Shown: positions 54,372 to 64,000 of the stretch, one piece after another
Position numbering within the stretch: position 1 is the first letter of the stretch
How the letters are laid out: each line of letters opens with the position of its first letter
NCBI GenBank assembly: GCA_030544215.1
Contig: JARZZO010000009.1
Coordinates: 49,471,129 to 49,535,128 of the forward strand
From: Zantedeschia hybrid cultivar
Taxonomy: Eukaryota; Streptophyta; Magnoliopsida; Alismatales; Araceae
Reading direction: 5' to 3'
DNA length: 64,000 nt
Notes under the pieces: model-generated
The model's database searches: none
Told to the model about the DNA's origin: nothing
What the model saw: only the letters and a program-made list of their open reading frames with translations
Position numbers and translations under genes: made by a program

Positions 54372-56945
54372 CTTCCTCTTTATCTAAGAGTTGTAGAGGT
54401 AAGTAAGTTCTTTCGTTTCTAGTTCAAGAGTTAGATATTTGAAAAATGTTTTCTTTGGATAGGAGTTTATCTAAAAAAATTCTACCCTTTAAATGCAAAA
54501 AAAAATAAAAAATCTCAAAAAAAAATTGAATATCCAAAAAGCATCAAAAATATTTGTGAATATGTGCATACTTTAATTAAAATGACAAAAACATTAGAAA
54601 AAACACAAAATCCAACTGTCTGGTGACTGCCACATAACCTCCTGTTTAGGTCTAGTTGCATGATAGATTAGGTTAACATTTAGGTTTGGTTAAGATTTCG
54701 GTCCACCAGAACCTTGGACGTGTCTACTTTACTTTCATACGGATCCCTATGATCATCATGAGATGCACACACCTATACGTTTCTTCAAAGAGAACCTTCT
54801 TAAAATGAGTTCGAAGTCTTTAGTACACTATCAACTGCAACCTTTGCTCTTCGTCTCTCGACCGATCAGGACAGTTGACGCCCATAAATAGTCGAGCTCA
54901 ACAAACTGCGGTTCCTCAACAACCCGATAGATGTAAGTCCTCAAATAGGCCCAAAAATGAAATGTAAAGGACCAGAGCACGTGAAGAGGGCAGTGTCCCC
55001 GCAGGCGAAATATCAAATAACCCCGAAAAATATCAAGAGTGGAAAAGAAATACGAAAAAAGAAAAGGGGTTCAAGCAATCATACAAAAAAGCCTGGTCGT
55101 GACCGTGCCTGGCCATGAAATCTACCAAAGGCCTGAAAAGTCAAAATAGGGGCATCTAGGAGGTCAAAAGGGGTCCGTTTTGTCATAGCTCGCCTTTTTA
55201 ACGGTTTTGTCGATCCTCCTGTGAGGTTTGTCTCCAAAATTTCTTCACTTTCCCCCCCCAAGGTTTAACACGAGATAGCTATCTAAAGACCGAATATCAT
55301 TTTAAAATGGTTCGTTTTTTTTCAAAAAAATCATCATATGCTCACATGATCACAGGAGTCCAAAATGGGTGAAGAGTAATATCAGTGTTTCTGGTGAATC
55401 AATCCCTTAGCCATAATCTCAATGATCACTCTCAAGACTTTGGGCTTAGGTCAATGCATGCGCGTCACCAATAGGTGTGACGGCGTCTTATTCCAGGTTA
55501 GCGTTGCGCGGTTGACCGTTAGGGTTCCAAGGTATTCCATCTTATACCTTCTAGATTGTGAGGAAAGAGACCCGGGTCGGCCAAATCATTTACCTCGAAA
55601 ACTTTTTGGGCAAACTTGATGGTCGGAAGCAGCTGGGAGCCTAAGCATGGCATGACGGTATTGTCATCAGTATGAGTCTTAGCCGGTCAAGGTTAGTTTG
55701 AGGAGTCTAGAGGCCCAAATCAATCTAGATGTGTGCTTAGGATACCTGGGAAGTTGAGTGTGCATTTCCCTTTCACCATTCAACCAGGCTAAGTTTGGGC
55801 AGTCACCAGGTAGGCGGAATCAAAAACATGTTTTTATTTATTACACACCTCATTTGTTAATATCTACCAGCATTTGCATATTTACTTGTCGCATTAGTTT
55901 CAATACTCTTCCTTTTGTCTAGTTAGTAAGACACGACCCCTTGACCCTATGCGAAGGTTAGGGAAAAGGTAGTTGCTCTTTTGGGCAAGGGGCCGAAAGC
56001 AGATACTACTAACTATTTTTTCAAAGGATTCTATGTCCAAAATATGGATACTTTTACTATCGAGTCGAAGCCAAAAGCAGCCGGATTGGCATTCTACTTT
56101 GAGAATGGTCATATCTTCCGTGCTGGCTTCGACTCAACATGGACCTTTGTCTCTTGTTCCCTTGCAACTTGTCATTAAGATATTGTGGATCATTGATTAT
56201 TTACATTTGCTGATATGTGTTCTTGCAGCTGCAGGGAATCTGAAGCAAGTAGGATTGAAGATACAGGAGGCTCATAACTTTGAGCGTATAGACTCTGAGT
56301 TCCTCTTTAAACAAAACTATGAGGAGTCTATATTCCCCAAGTTATTCGATTGGCCAATAAATCCCTCATGTTTGCATTAGGAATTTGTTTTCCAATTTTT
56401 AAACCATCATGCATTGCATAAGCATTGTCCACCATTCCCGCCCTAAGGGCAAAGACCATAATTTATCACTCTGCTTAACCCATTGTTGATTTGTAAGTCT
56501 GGCAATTGTTCGTTTGTTAGCCCTTTGAATTGCAAGACCTTATCCTTTTCAATTCATGTGTTTGAGATTCTCTCACTTGGCGATCATATGATGCGCCAGG
56601 CCACCGTGCGCCCGTTGTGTCAAGACCATTTCAAGTCACACTCCTCCATCTTTCATACTCGAGATCCCCTTGGGCCAGATCGTTGCATCCTAGTGCGCCA
56701 AGGCCTCGCGATTCCAGCACCCGAAGGTCCCACGGATTGTGATTCTCTAGTTTGAACTTTGTTCCCCTTCTTAATCACCCTTGCAATCCAAATAGCCAAC
56801 TCTCATTCATTTACCACATTCGCATATCATCCTTGGATATAGCTCATTCCTTCTTCGGGCTGTCCAAAATCAGGTTCGATTTCCGGGACACCTATTTATC
56901 ATTCCGCTCCACTCCACTGCAAAACAGGTGTCCCGGAGGGGGATT
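54372..56945 (+). other. Long non-coding 3' region of Gypsy-C
   Basis: About 2.6 kb without RT or integrase. It has an A-rich stretch (54490-54545), scattered short open frames, the longest 55973-56380 (135 codons, no motif recognised), and a purine tract CCGGAGGGGGATT (56933-56945) directly before the LTR, the likely polypurine tract. Confidence 0.65.
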
Positions 56946-57968
56946 TGTAGACACCGATTTTGGACCTCCCTTTTGGTCATGAACCCTATCCATCATTAGC
57001 CCATCACCACCAAACCCCTCATCTCAGCCATCTCATCCTTCAGCCAACTAATAACTAGGCCAATTAACAAATCTCGACTTTAGCCACCGTTTCGTGGAAG
57101 GCCAACCTGTCTGCCTTCCACCATCCTTCGAAGGCCAACCTGTCCGCCTTCCACCATCCTACGAAGGCCAACCAGTCCGCCTTCCACCATCCCTCGAAGG
57201 CCAACCTGTCCGCCTTCCACCATCCCTCGAAGGCCACCCCTTGCCTTCCACCTGCATGCATGCATCTTAGGATGACTTAGCACCCTTTACCCCCTAAAGG
57301 TTTCAAACAAAAAACGGGAGTTGGGTGCCCATAACATATGGTCACCTTCCCTCCCCAAACACCCATCCGGTGCGTCCCCTTTCAATTTTAGTTTATTTAT
57401 ATAGTTGCATGAATAGATTCTACATGTCGCAGTTCTAATCGGACTATTTCTTTTCTTTGTTTGTCTTTTCTTTTCAGGGGCTCTTACCACATTCTGTGCG
57501 CGGACTACCGAGCTCTCCTCCTTCGGCCGGCCAGAGGCAGAGAAGAGGAACGCACTATCCCCGCTCCACCAGAACGCGATCATTCTCACAATCCTGTGGA
57601 GCACAGGGACCGTAAGGTAATGCTCCTGGCGATCACATACTTCAATTCCTAACCCTTCCAAATCGTCACAGTACTAAGACGAACGGAGGAGCCCTCGCCC
57701 AAAGCCCACAACAGCGGCGGGGGACATTCCGGGCGCCTACAGTAAGGTCCGTTTTGTTAGAAAGTTGGCTGGATTAGTAGAGACCAATCTTGGAGGTATG
57801 TGGGTGCCTAACCCCTTCCGTACACTAAACCGAAGCATAGACCCATAGCCTTTGTTAAGAAATATCCTTAGAGTCAAATTTGTTAACTCTTATTCAGGTT
57901 CTCGAACCTCTTATTCAGGTGGCGACTTCCAAAATCATTTTAGTGATCCAACCATTCGGGTTGCTACA
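56946..57968 (+). repeat. 3' LTR of Gypsy-C (1023 bp)
   Basis: Starts TGTAGACACCGATTTTGG, ends GGGTTGCTACA, so the ends are an inverted TGTAG/CTACA. A G-rich tract precedes it. No second copy is in the window, so the limits rest on end structure alone. Confidence 0.65.
57097..57240 (+). repeat. 33-bp minisatellite in the Gypsy-C LTR
   Basis: GAAGGCCAACCTGTCCGCCT starts at 57097, 57130, 57163, 57196, with a partial fifth at 57229; the interval is exactly 33 bp each time. The 11-codon period gives apparent repeat peptides on the - strand, which I take as a by-product. Confidence 0.9.
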
Positions 57969-58039
57969 GGTATCCACGTGATCCTCTGCGACAATTCATC
58001 CTCGCTCCCTCATCCAAATCAGCATGCGATCCTCTGCGA

Positions 58040-59088
58040 CTGAGAATCTATTTGCATGTGACCCTTTAGCCCCATTAACCAATTCGATTTTCAGCTCGTT
58101 AAGTCCAATAACACTTTATTGACTTATAGTAATTAATTAATGTCTCATATTTTATTAATTACTTAACCAAATTAACATCTCATGTAAATTTGGCCAGACT
58201 TTCGATCAAGTTGGGTGCCAAGCAACACCGCATGATCTCAAAAGGTAATGGGATTCAGCAACCCACTCATGGAACATGTCCGTCCACAGTTATCGCGTAG
58301 CTATAATCTTTTATTCGCACAATGCTCTTGAGTCGACTTAAGGTATGGTCAACTGTCAAACCTTAGATGGTCTACTCACTTGAATCAGACTTCGCTGTAC
58401 AATATCAGAAAACACCTTTTCTGATATTGTATCTACTCTGGCCAAAGACTCCGACGGATCTATCTTAGAGCATTCTCTCTCCAGTTAGCTAAGAGCGAAT
58501 GATCCTCTATTGAACACACAATCTCTTTCGAAGGTCTTCCGCTGGACCCAATCCTTGACTATTCAAGATCCCGTAGATAAGGATTCGTGAGCCAAGGTCA
58601 AAGTCCAGAAGTCCACCGACAAGATATCTTTGGTACAAGTCTAAGGATCAACCACGCCACTATAACAATGAATCAAGCTGGCTGACAGTCAGGTAAAATT
58701 ACCATCCAGTGATTCATGTCGGATCAATTCAGTGAACTCATTTCTCAATGAGCACCTACAGGTTCACCATAGTGTCTCTACACAAGTGGCTAACGAGATC
58801 AGTCACCCTCATCATATAAGCTGGAATAACATGTACTAATCTTACCGGATGTTTGATGTCCTTCTCAAACATCCTATGACTATGAACAATTAAGAACATG
58901 TGTTTATAAGTCATCAATCTCATTGTTATGATCTCATCTTAATTCGATGATTGTTTCACACATTTAAGGACTTCATTATGCGCAATTATAAATACCCCAA
59001 TCTTCATAATGAAATTAATGTCATTTATCAGTAAACCAGATTGTAATAGGTGCCTTATGATTGGCTTTGAGGACACCTATATCCAACA
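58040..59088 (-). repeat. Partial 3' LTR of Copia-4
   Basis: On the + strand aligns from GAGAATCTATTTGCATGTGACC (first bases shown up to the 20-base limit: GAGAATCTATTTGCATGTGA) with the Copia-3 LTR at about 27671 and ends ATCCAACA. The first about 500 bp of the LTR are missing. Confidence 0.82.
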
Positions 59089-62000
59089 ATCTCCCATTTG
59101 GACTCAAGCCAATCACCTTTGCATTTATTCTCCATTAAATCTAGGTAATGCTCACATAAAGTTTGTGACTAAGGCTTGGTCAAGGATCTGCTAAATTATC
59201 TACAAGTGGAATATTTTCCATGACGTTATTTCCTCTTAATCCTTTGTCGATGAACTTGTGAAAGAAGCTCAGAATGTTCCACAACTTCTGATGAGACCAT
59301 GGCTCCACCACAAAATTGATTGCTCCCACTGTTGTCATACAACAACAGGACGAGATCAGAGACCTTTTAGAACTACATCTAGTTCATGGGATGAACTCTT
59401 TCATCCATACTATTCCAATAACAGTATCATATGTTTATGTCGTCATCTTAGTAGCGAGTTCTAGGTTGGAACCCTTCCAATCCACTCCATATTGTTCTAT
59501 CAACAGTATCAGCTATAATCATGTCAGCAGTGGTTTCTAACTTGGAATTTTTCCAATCCACTGCTCTCTCATTATAAGGCAAGATCCAAGTCTGACTTGA
59601 AATTTGAATCTGTGTGACCTTATAGTTTCAAATCATCTTCTCCATCATCCAAAAGTGCACCCTTAGCACTTGTCAAGTGCATAGTGATGTGTTTCACTCC
59701 TGCTATCATGGTTCTCATATATCCTTAAAGAAACTTTTCCTTAAAGAAATAAATTCCATGTCTTAACAATTGGTACTTATTATGAAATTTATCATGTCAA
59801 ATATTTTGACATACATGTTAATATAACTGATGGTAACATCCTCATCGATCTATCTTAATAAATTTGTATTATCAATACACAAGATGTTATACCCAAACCT
59901 ATCATGGAGAAGTACATGGATAATAATACTTTTACTGATGGTAACATCCTGATGTCATTCCCAATGACTTTGATGTTATCATCACAAAGCATTAAGAATG
60001 CAACTTTGCTCCCACTATGCTCTTTGTGCACACACAATCCGTGGTCATTCTTAATGATCACTTAGTATTTGACCATGAGGTCAAAACTCTTATTTTAACT
60101 TAGGGAAGCTATAGTTTGATTCAAAATAGATCTTTGAAATCATAACATTTTTCCTAGATATTTTAAAATCTTTAAATTGTATCATATATACATTTTCCTC
60201 AATCATATTGTAAGAATGCAATTTAATATCCAACTGTCTTTATCTCATGATCAAGATAGGCAGTTTTGACAAGTAGAATTCTAATAAACTTATTTATGGT
60301 AACTACTAAAGAAAAACTTGTCTAAGTCAATACTTTGACCTTGACCATTTTCTTCAGTTTGCCATATAAGTTTTAAGTAGTCCATCCGTACTAATCTTCA
60401 TTATAAAGATTTACTTGCTTCTTATAAGTACAATACCCTCAAGCAATGTTATCAAGTTCCAAACTTGATAGGTGTTATGAACTATGGCTTAGAATTTTTA
60501 ACTTCTTTCCAATCCCAAAATTGTAATAATAAAGAATATTCTCATAAATTTTGGATCATAATCAACATCTTTGATCTTCTCTCATTCTGCTATCTCAGAT
60601 ATGTCAAACATATCTTTCCACCTATTGAGAGAATCCCAAAAATCTATGAAGTTCTCCTATATGTGTCACGAATGGTTCCAAACAACCAAAGATTATCTAA
60701 TAATCTTGTGTTAATTTATAGGTCTAAAGCACCTTTCAGTTTTATCAGCTCTCACTGTCTTCTCTGAAGACATATTTCTCTTCATAGAAGACAGCTTTCT
60801 GGACGATAATCATTCTATTATTGTCAAGTCAATAAATGTAATGTCCAAATATTTTAGACATCTCACAAATTCACACTACACTATGTCCTTCTTAGATCCA
60901 ACTTCTTAGGAGTATGTCTTTTCCACAAGACCCGGACATTACTTGACTTTAATATACTTAAAATCAGATTTCCTTCTAATTCACATTTCATATAATTATC
61001 TTATATGGACACACTGACTTATTTGGAACCATATGTAAAGTATGGATATCTAATATTTATATTCATATTCACAAGGATACAATAATTAGGCAAATCTTAT
61101 TATGTATAGTACTATATCCAATAAAGTGCAATTCCTCATTCTATCGTATTGCTATAATGTACAATGAGGAATGAATCGAGAGAAGATACCATTACCCTTT
61201 TAATGATTTATGTGAATCCCGTACTCAAGTATTAATTTCCTTGATCAAATCAAAGAATTTTAATACTCTTTCTAATTAGTCACTTCATCTTGATCTTATA
61301 GTCCTTAATCTCTCATATGCATTCGACTTGTACTTCATCAAGTACACACAGTCGAATCTTTCCAAAAGATAACCATTAAAGTAAGTCAATAGAACTGATT
61401 ATCTTTGGCCTTAAGAAGATATTAGGTTATTTACATCAGTATGTATAAGTTCTAATAATTTCTTGTTGCACAACCTATGTACGCAGTGCAACAATTATTC
61501 AGTTTCACATAGTCTCCTGAAGACATGCTAAGATTTACTGTCTCACAGTAACCTGTGCAACTTTTGTACTATTGTTGAGTCTAACTCAACTCTTTCATAC
61601 TCTCAGCTACCTTTCACTTGTCTAAGTCTACATACTATTGCATATCTGAGAGTCATTTCCAATATCTCATATTGGAGACATTGATTCTCTAATAGACAGA
61701 TAAAAGTTGATAATAAGAATATCTGAAACTTTTTACAAGTTTCATCTTCTTGTTGCCATTTGCATATCTTTATGTGTAGGAGTAGGAGAACTGCTCCTCT
61801 CTTTCAGTTGAGTTGCTTTTATCCTTCTTAGATGTCGATTCGACCATTTAAAATCTTACATCTTGCCTTTCTCAAAGGTATACTATGAATACCTCTTCTC
61901 CTTGGTCTACCCAAGTAAGAGATTACATGATATCCATTGCCTTTCTCAAAGGCATACCATAAGTACCTCTTCTATTTGCTCTAGCCAAACAAGAGGTTAC

Positions 62001-62116
62001 ATGATATCTAATTTAGGATAGCAGCTATCACTAGGATCTCAAGACATTTTTCAGAGTCTTGTAGCCAATCTAAATATGGCATCCAGTATGTCAAATCTCG
62101 GATTAATAGACGACAT
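59089..62116 (-). pseudogene. Copia-4 gag-pol, heavily decayed
   Basis: The ATG at 62116 begins MSSINPRFDILDA, matching Copia-3 MSSNNPLRDILDA. The polypurine tract (59089-59101, CCAAATGGGAGAT on the - strand) marks the other end. In between the order follows Copia-3, but indels and stops leave only short frames. The longest, 59855-60061, is RT: IIKNDHGLCVHKEHSGS and LMLCDDNIKVIGND, where CDD (59978-59986) stands for the catalytic VDD. Gag after the first about 40 codons and the protease are not clearly present. It cannot be functional. Confidence 0.85.
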
Positions 62117-62214
62117 TTCAGTTAATAGAAGAAATAAAGAGATTTAAGCAAATAGTTCTTATAATTCAAATATGGTCTTTTATCTTCAATTATTTCTCAC
62201 TATTTTTCAACGGA

Positions 62215-62237
62215 CTGTATAACCCTTAGGTATACAG
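62215..62237 (-). other. Conserved leader stem-loop of Copia-4
   Basis: On the - strand CTGTATACC and GTTATACAG pair with one mismatch around TAAGG. It lies 99 nt before the gag ATG. Confidence 0.65.
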
Positions 62238-62296
62238 AACGGAGGACTTCGACAGTCTCCTAGTAGGGATCAGAATCTCTTAGACTCATATCATGA

Positions 62297-62600
62297 CCTC
62301 GGGTAAACACAAGTATCACACTATGATCTAAAATCAACTATCTCATGATATTTGCAACTCCTTGCAACATCTGATCGTACTTCAACTCCTAGGTCGATAA
62401 TGGTCTTAGGTAAACATAATAAACTATTACTCTTGGTCTAAGCTTTACCATCATTATGTAAAGAGATAAATTAGGATGCAACTCCTGGGTAAACGGAAGG
62501 ATAGATACACCGTTCATCTATCCCGTTCAAGAGGCATCAATATGCCATAGTTCTTAGTTTCTTCATCGGACACTGATAGATCTCGGGTAAACACAAAAAA
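62297..62600 (-). repeat. Four-copy leader motif of Copia-4
   Basis: On the - strand TTGTGTTTACCCGAGG and variants lie at about 62581-62600, 62482-62499, 62404-62424 and 62297-62312. In transcript order the intervals are 99, 78 and 107 bp. The wording differs from Copia-1 and Copia-3 but the count and spacing agree. Confidence 0.8.
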
Positions 62601-63552
62601 CTATTAAAATTGAATCGAATTCTAAAAACTATAATGATGGAGAGCTAAGCGGTGCATTCTCAATGACTCGTGTTCCGGCTTATATTTTAGAATCGAGGGA
62701 TTTTTGTTAATTTTAAATTGGTCTCATCCTAGGTGATAGTTTATAAATATATCGCATATATTTAATTATACCTAAATAATAGTAATTCATTCATAACAAG
62801 AAACTAAAAGTATGCATCTACCATACACGTTCATTATATGGTCATGGACAGCACGGTGATTAACTAGAACCATACAATTAATCACCACAAAATATAACAA
62901 ATTATATTATTCAAGACATGCAAACACACAAGTTCTGGTGATCTCATCTCCTGACGTCTTCCTAGTTGCACTTGTGGATCATCCTCGCTTCTCCTCGGCC
63001 AACATGATTAATTACATGATAATATAGAATTTGAAATATTTTCAAATACAAATTAATTGTAAAAGAAGGCCATATGGCCGAGTACAACAATGGAAGGAGA
63101 TAGAAGCACATCGGAATGAGAGAGAGAGGGAGGCACGTAGGCCTCATTAATTAATAATTAATTATCCCACATCGAATTATAAAATGATCTACATAATCAC
63201 ACACCATCACATAATATGAAATCAACTAAGTGCATGTCCATGACCACCACAAATTTTAACCATCCACACATGATCAAACACATCATATAAAAGCTAAAAT
63301 TTTGAAAAATAATTATTCTAATTTTCTTAAAACTTGAGTACCAATTAAAATTAGATAATTTGAATTTTCAAAAATCTTATTTTCTGACATGCAATTAAAT
63401 CCAATTTAAAGCATCAAACACATCAACATGTACATAGAAGACTAAAATTAAAATTCTAAAATATCCCATACTTAATTTAGAAAACTTCTAAATAAATCAA
63501 TCTAACACTTATATTCATCTTAAATCACACTAACAATAATTATTAATATGGA

Positions 63553-64000
63553 ATAATCTAACATTTAGATAAAATTATAAATCCCTTGATAACTCTTATA
63601 AAGGAATTTATAATTCTAATTTTAATTTCTTAACAACTCTTTGTTGAGAACCCCTTTATTAAATAATAATTTTCAACAACAATTGATAAGAAATATTAAT
63701 TTAGAATATTTCTAAATTAAAACAGTCTAACAATTATACTTAATTCAACCTCTTAATAACTCTTACAAAAAGGTCCCTTTTAGAAAGTGATTAGATCTTC
63801 AAAAACTTTTATTAAGAGATCCTTGAGAATTTAATTAACTATCTCAATAACTATTATTAAGAGTTGATTAAAAACCTTAATAACTTTTATTAATAGTTTT
63901 TCTCAATAAATAATCAACACTTTTAATACCTTTATTAAGAGTTAATTAATCACCTAATAACCTTTATTAAGTGTCTCTTAATTAAAAGAGTAATTTCATA
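63553..64000 (-). repeat. Array of short hairpins in the Copia-4 leader
   Basis: Examples: 63584-63604 (CCTTGATAA, CTC, TTATAAAGG; 8 of 9 pairs), 63627-63650 (TTCTTAACAA around CTCT, ten pairs with one wobble), 63843-63861 (around CTA), 63951-63973 (CACCTAATAA, CCT, TTATTAAGTG; 9 of 10 pairs). Spacers begin with C on the + strand, as in Copia-3, but stems are built on CTTAATAA instead of TAATCTAA. Confidence 0.7.

Larger units (their letters stand above)
39959..57968 (+). mobile_element. Gypsy-C, Tat/Ogre-like gag-protease-G-patch element (interrupted)
   Basis: Coding parts 39959-41143 and 53186-54371 belong together; 41144-53185 is the nested Athila-like element. A 2.6 kb non-coding region and a 1.0 kb LTR (56946-57968) follow. 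The 5' LTR and gag start are missing, replaced by Gypsy-B. No RT, RNase H or integrase is present, so it is a non-autonomous or deleted member. Confidence 0.8.
58040..64000 (-). mobile_element. Copia-4, decayed Ty1/copia element, right end outside the window
   Basis: - strand order from the window end: leader, gag start, integrase, RT, RNase H, polypurine tract, LTR fragment. Sequence is homologous to Copia-3 over the full length but much more diverged, so it is either older or another family. The left LTR is partial, and 57969-58039 is a short unassigned linker. Confidence 0.87.
62117..64000 (-). other. Non-coding leader of Copia-4
   Basis: No gene. Reading towards the LTR: stem-loop (62215-62237), four-copy motif (62297-62600), AT-rich DNA with a CT/GA-rich stretch near 63110-63130, and a hairpin array from about 63553 to the window end. 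This copies the order and spacing of the Copia-3 leader. Confidence 0.8.

Noticed and set aside
55973..56380. 135-codon frame and an overlapping 65-codon frame in the Gypsy-C 3' region
   Set aside because: No recognisable domain, ordinary length for chance in this composition, different registers equally open.
57064..57283. 11-residue repeat peptides (GWWKAD type) on the - strand
   Set aside because: Produced by the 33-bp minisatellite; no upstream coding sequence.

Overview
The window is plant nuclear DNA made almost entirely of LTR retrotransposons, nested, truncated and rearranged. I found no host gene, tRNA gene, rRNA gene or CRISPR array. The plant origin rests on plant-type Copia and Gypsy polyproteins, on primer-binding sites complementary to plant initiator tRNA-Met and tRNA-Asp, and on LTRs of 1.5 to 2.6 kb. 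The species cannot be named; a gene-poor heterochromatic region of an angiosperm is the best reading. Every polyprotein carries stops, frameshifts or deletions, so none looks autonomous.

Layout: (1) 1-7990, Copia-1 on the + strand, 5' LTR cut by the window edge. (2) 8000-11822, Copia-2 on the - strand, with one LTR and a broken pol whose RT segment is duplicated. (3) 11823-19367, Gypsy-A on the - strand, a chromovirus-like element with both LTRs truncated. (4) 19368-31050, Copia-3 on the - strand: LTR, internal region, LTR, then a partial second internal region fused to a partial third LTR. (5) 31051-31450, a tandem repeat of about 64-73 bp units and a short linker. (6) 31451-39958, Gypsy-B on the + strand, same family as Gypsy-A, with 2.55 kb LTRs and protease plus most of RT missing. 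(7) 39959-57968, Gypsy-C on the + strand, a Tat/Ogre-like gag-protease-G-patch element ending in a 1.0 kb LTR. Its gag-protease frame is interrupted by (8) 41144-53185, an Athila-like Gypsy element with 2.3 kb LTRs and a perfect 5-bp target-site duplication, GGTCA. (9) 58040-64000, Copia-4 on the - strand, strongly decayed and cut by the window end.

The most interesting signals are non-coding. Three diverged Copia elements share a leader layout upstream of gag: a four-copy motif with nearly constant spacing, then a 9-bp stem with a T(G/A)AGG pentaloop about 100-110 nt before the gag start, with compensatory changes between elements. Two of them also carry, further upstream, arrays of short stems closed by three- to four-base loops. 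The arrays share an architecture but differ in stem sequence. The Athila-like element has, after pol, two hairpins with the same 12-nt loop on different stems. The Gypsy-A/B LTRs carry many inverted GGCGTC/GACGCC palindromes. These are candidates for RNA packaging, dimerisation, translation or promoter functions; I infer function only from structure and conservation.
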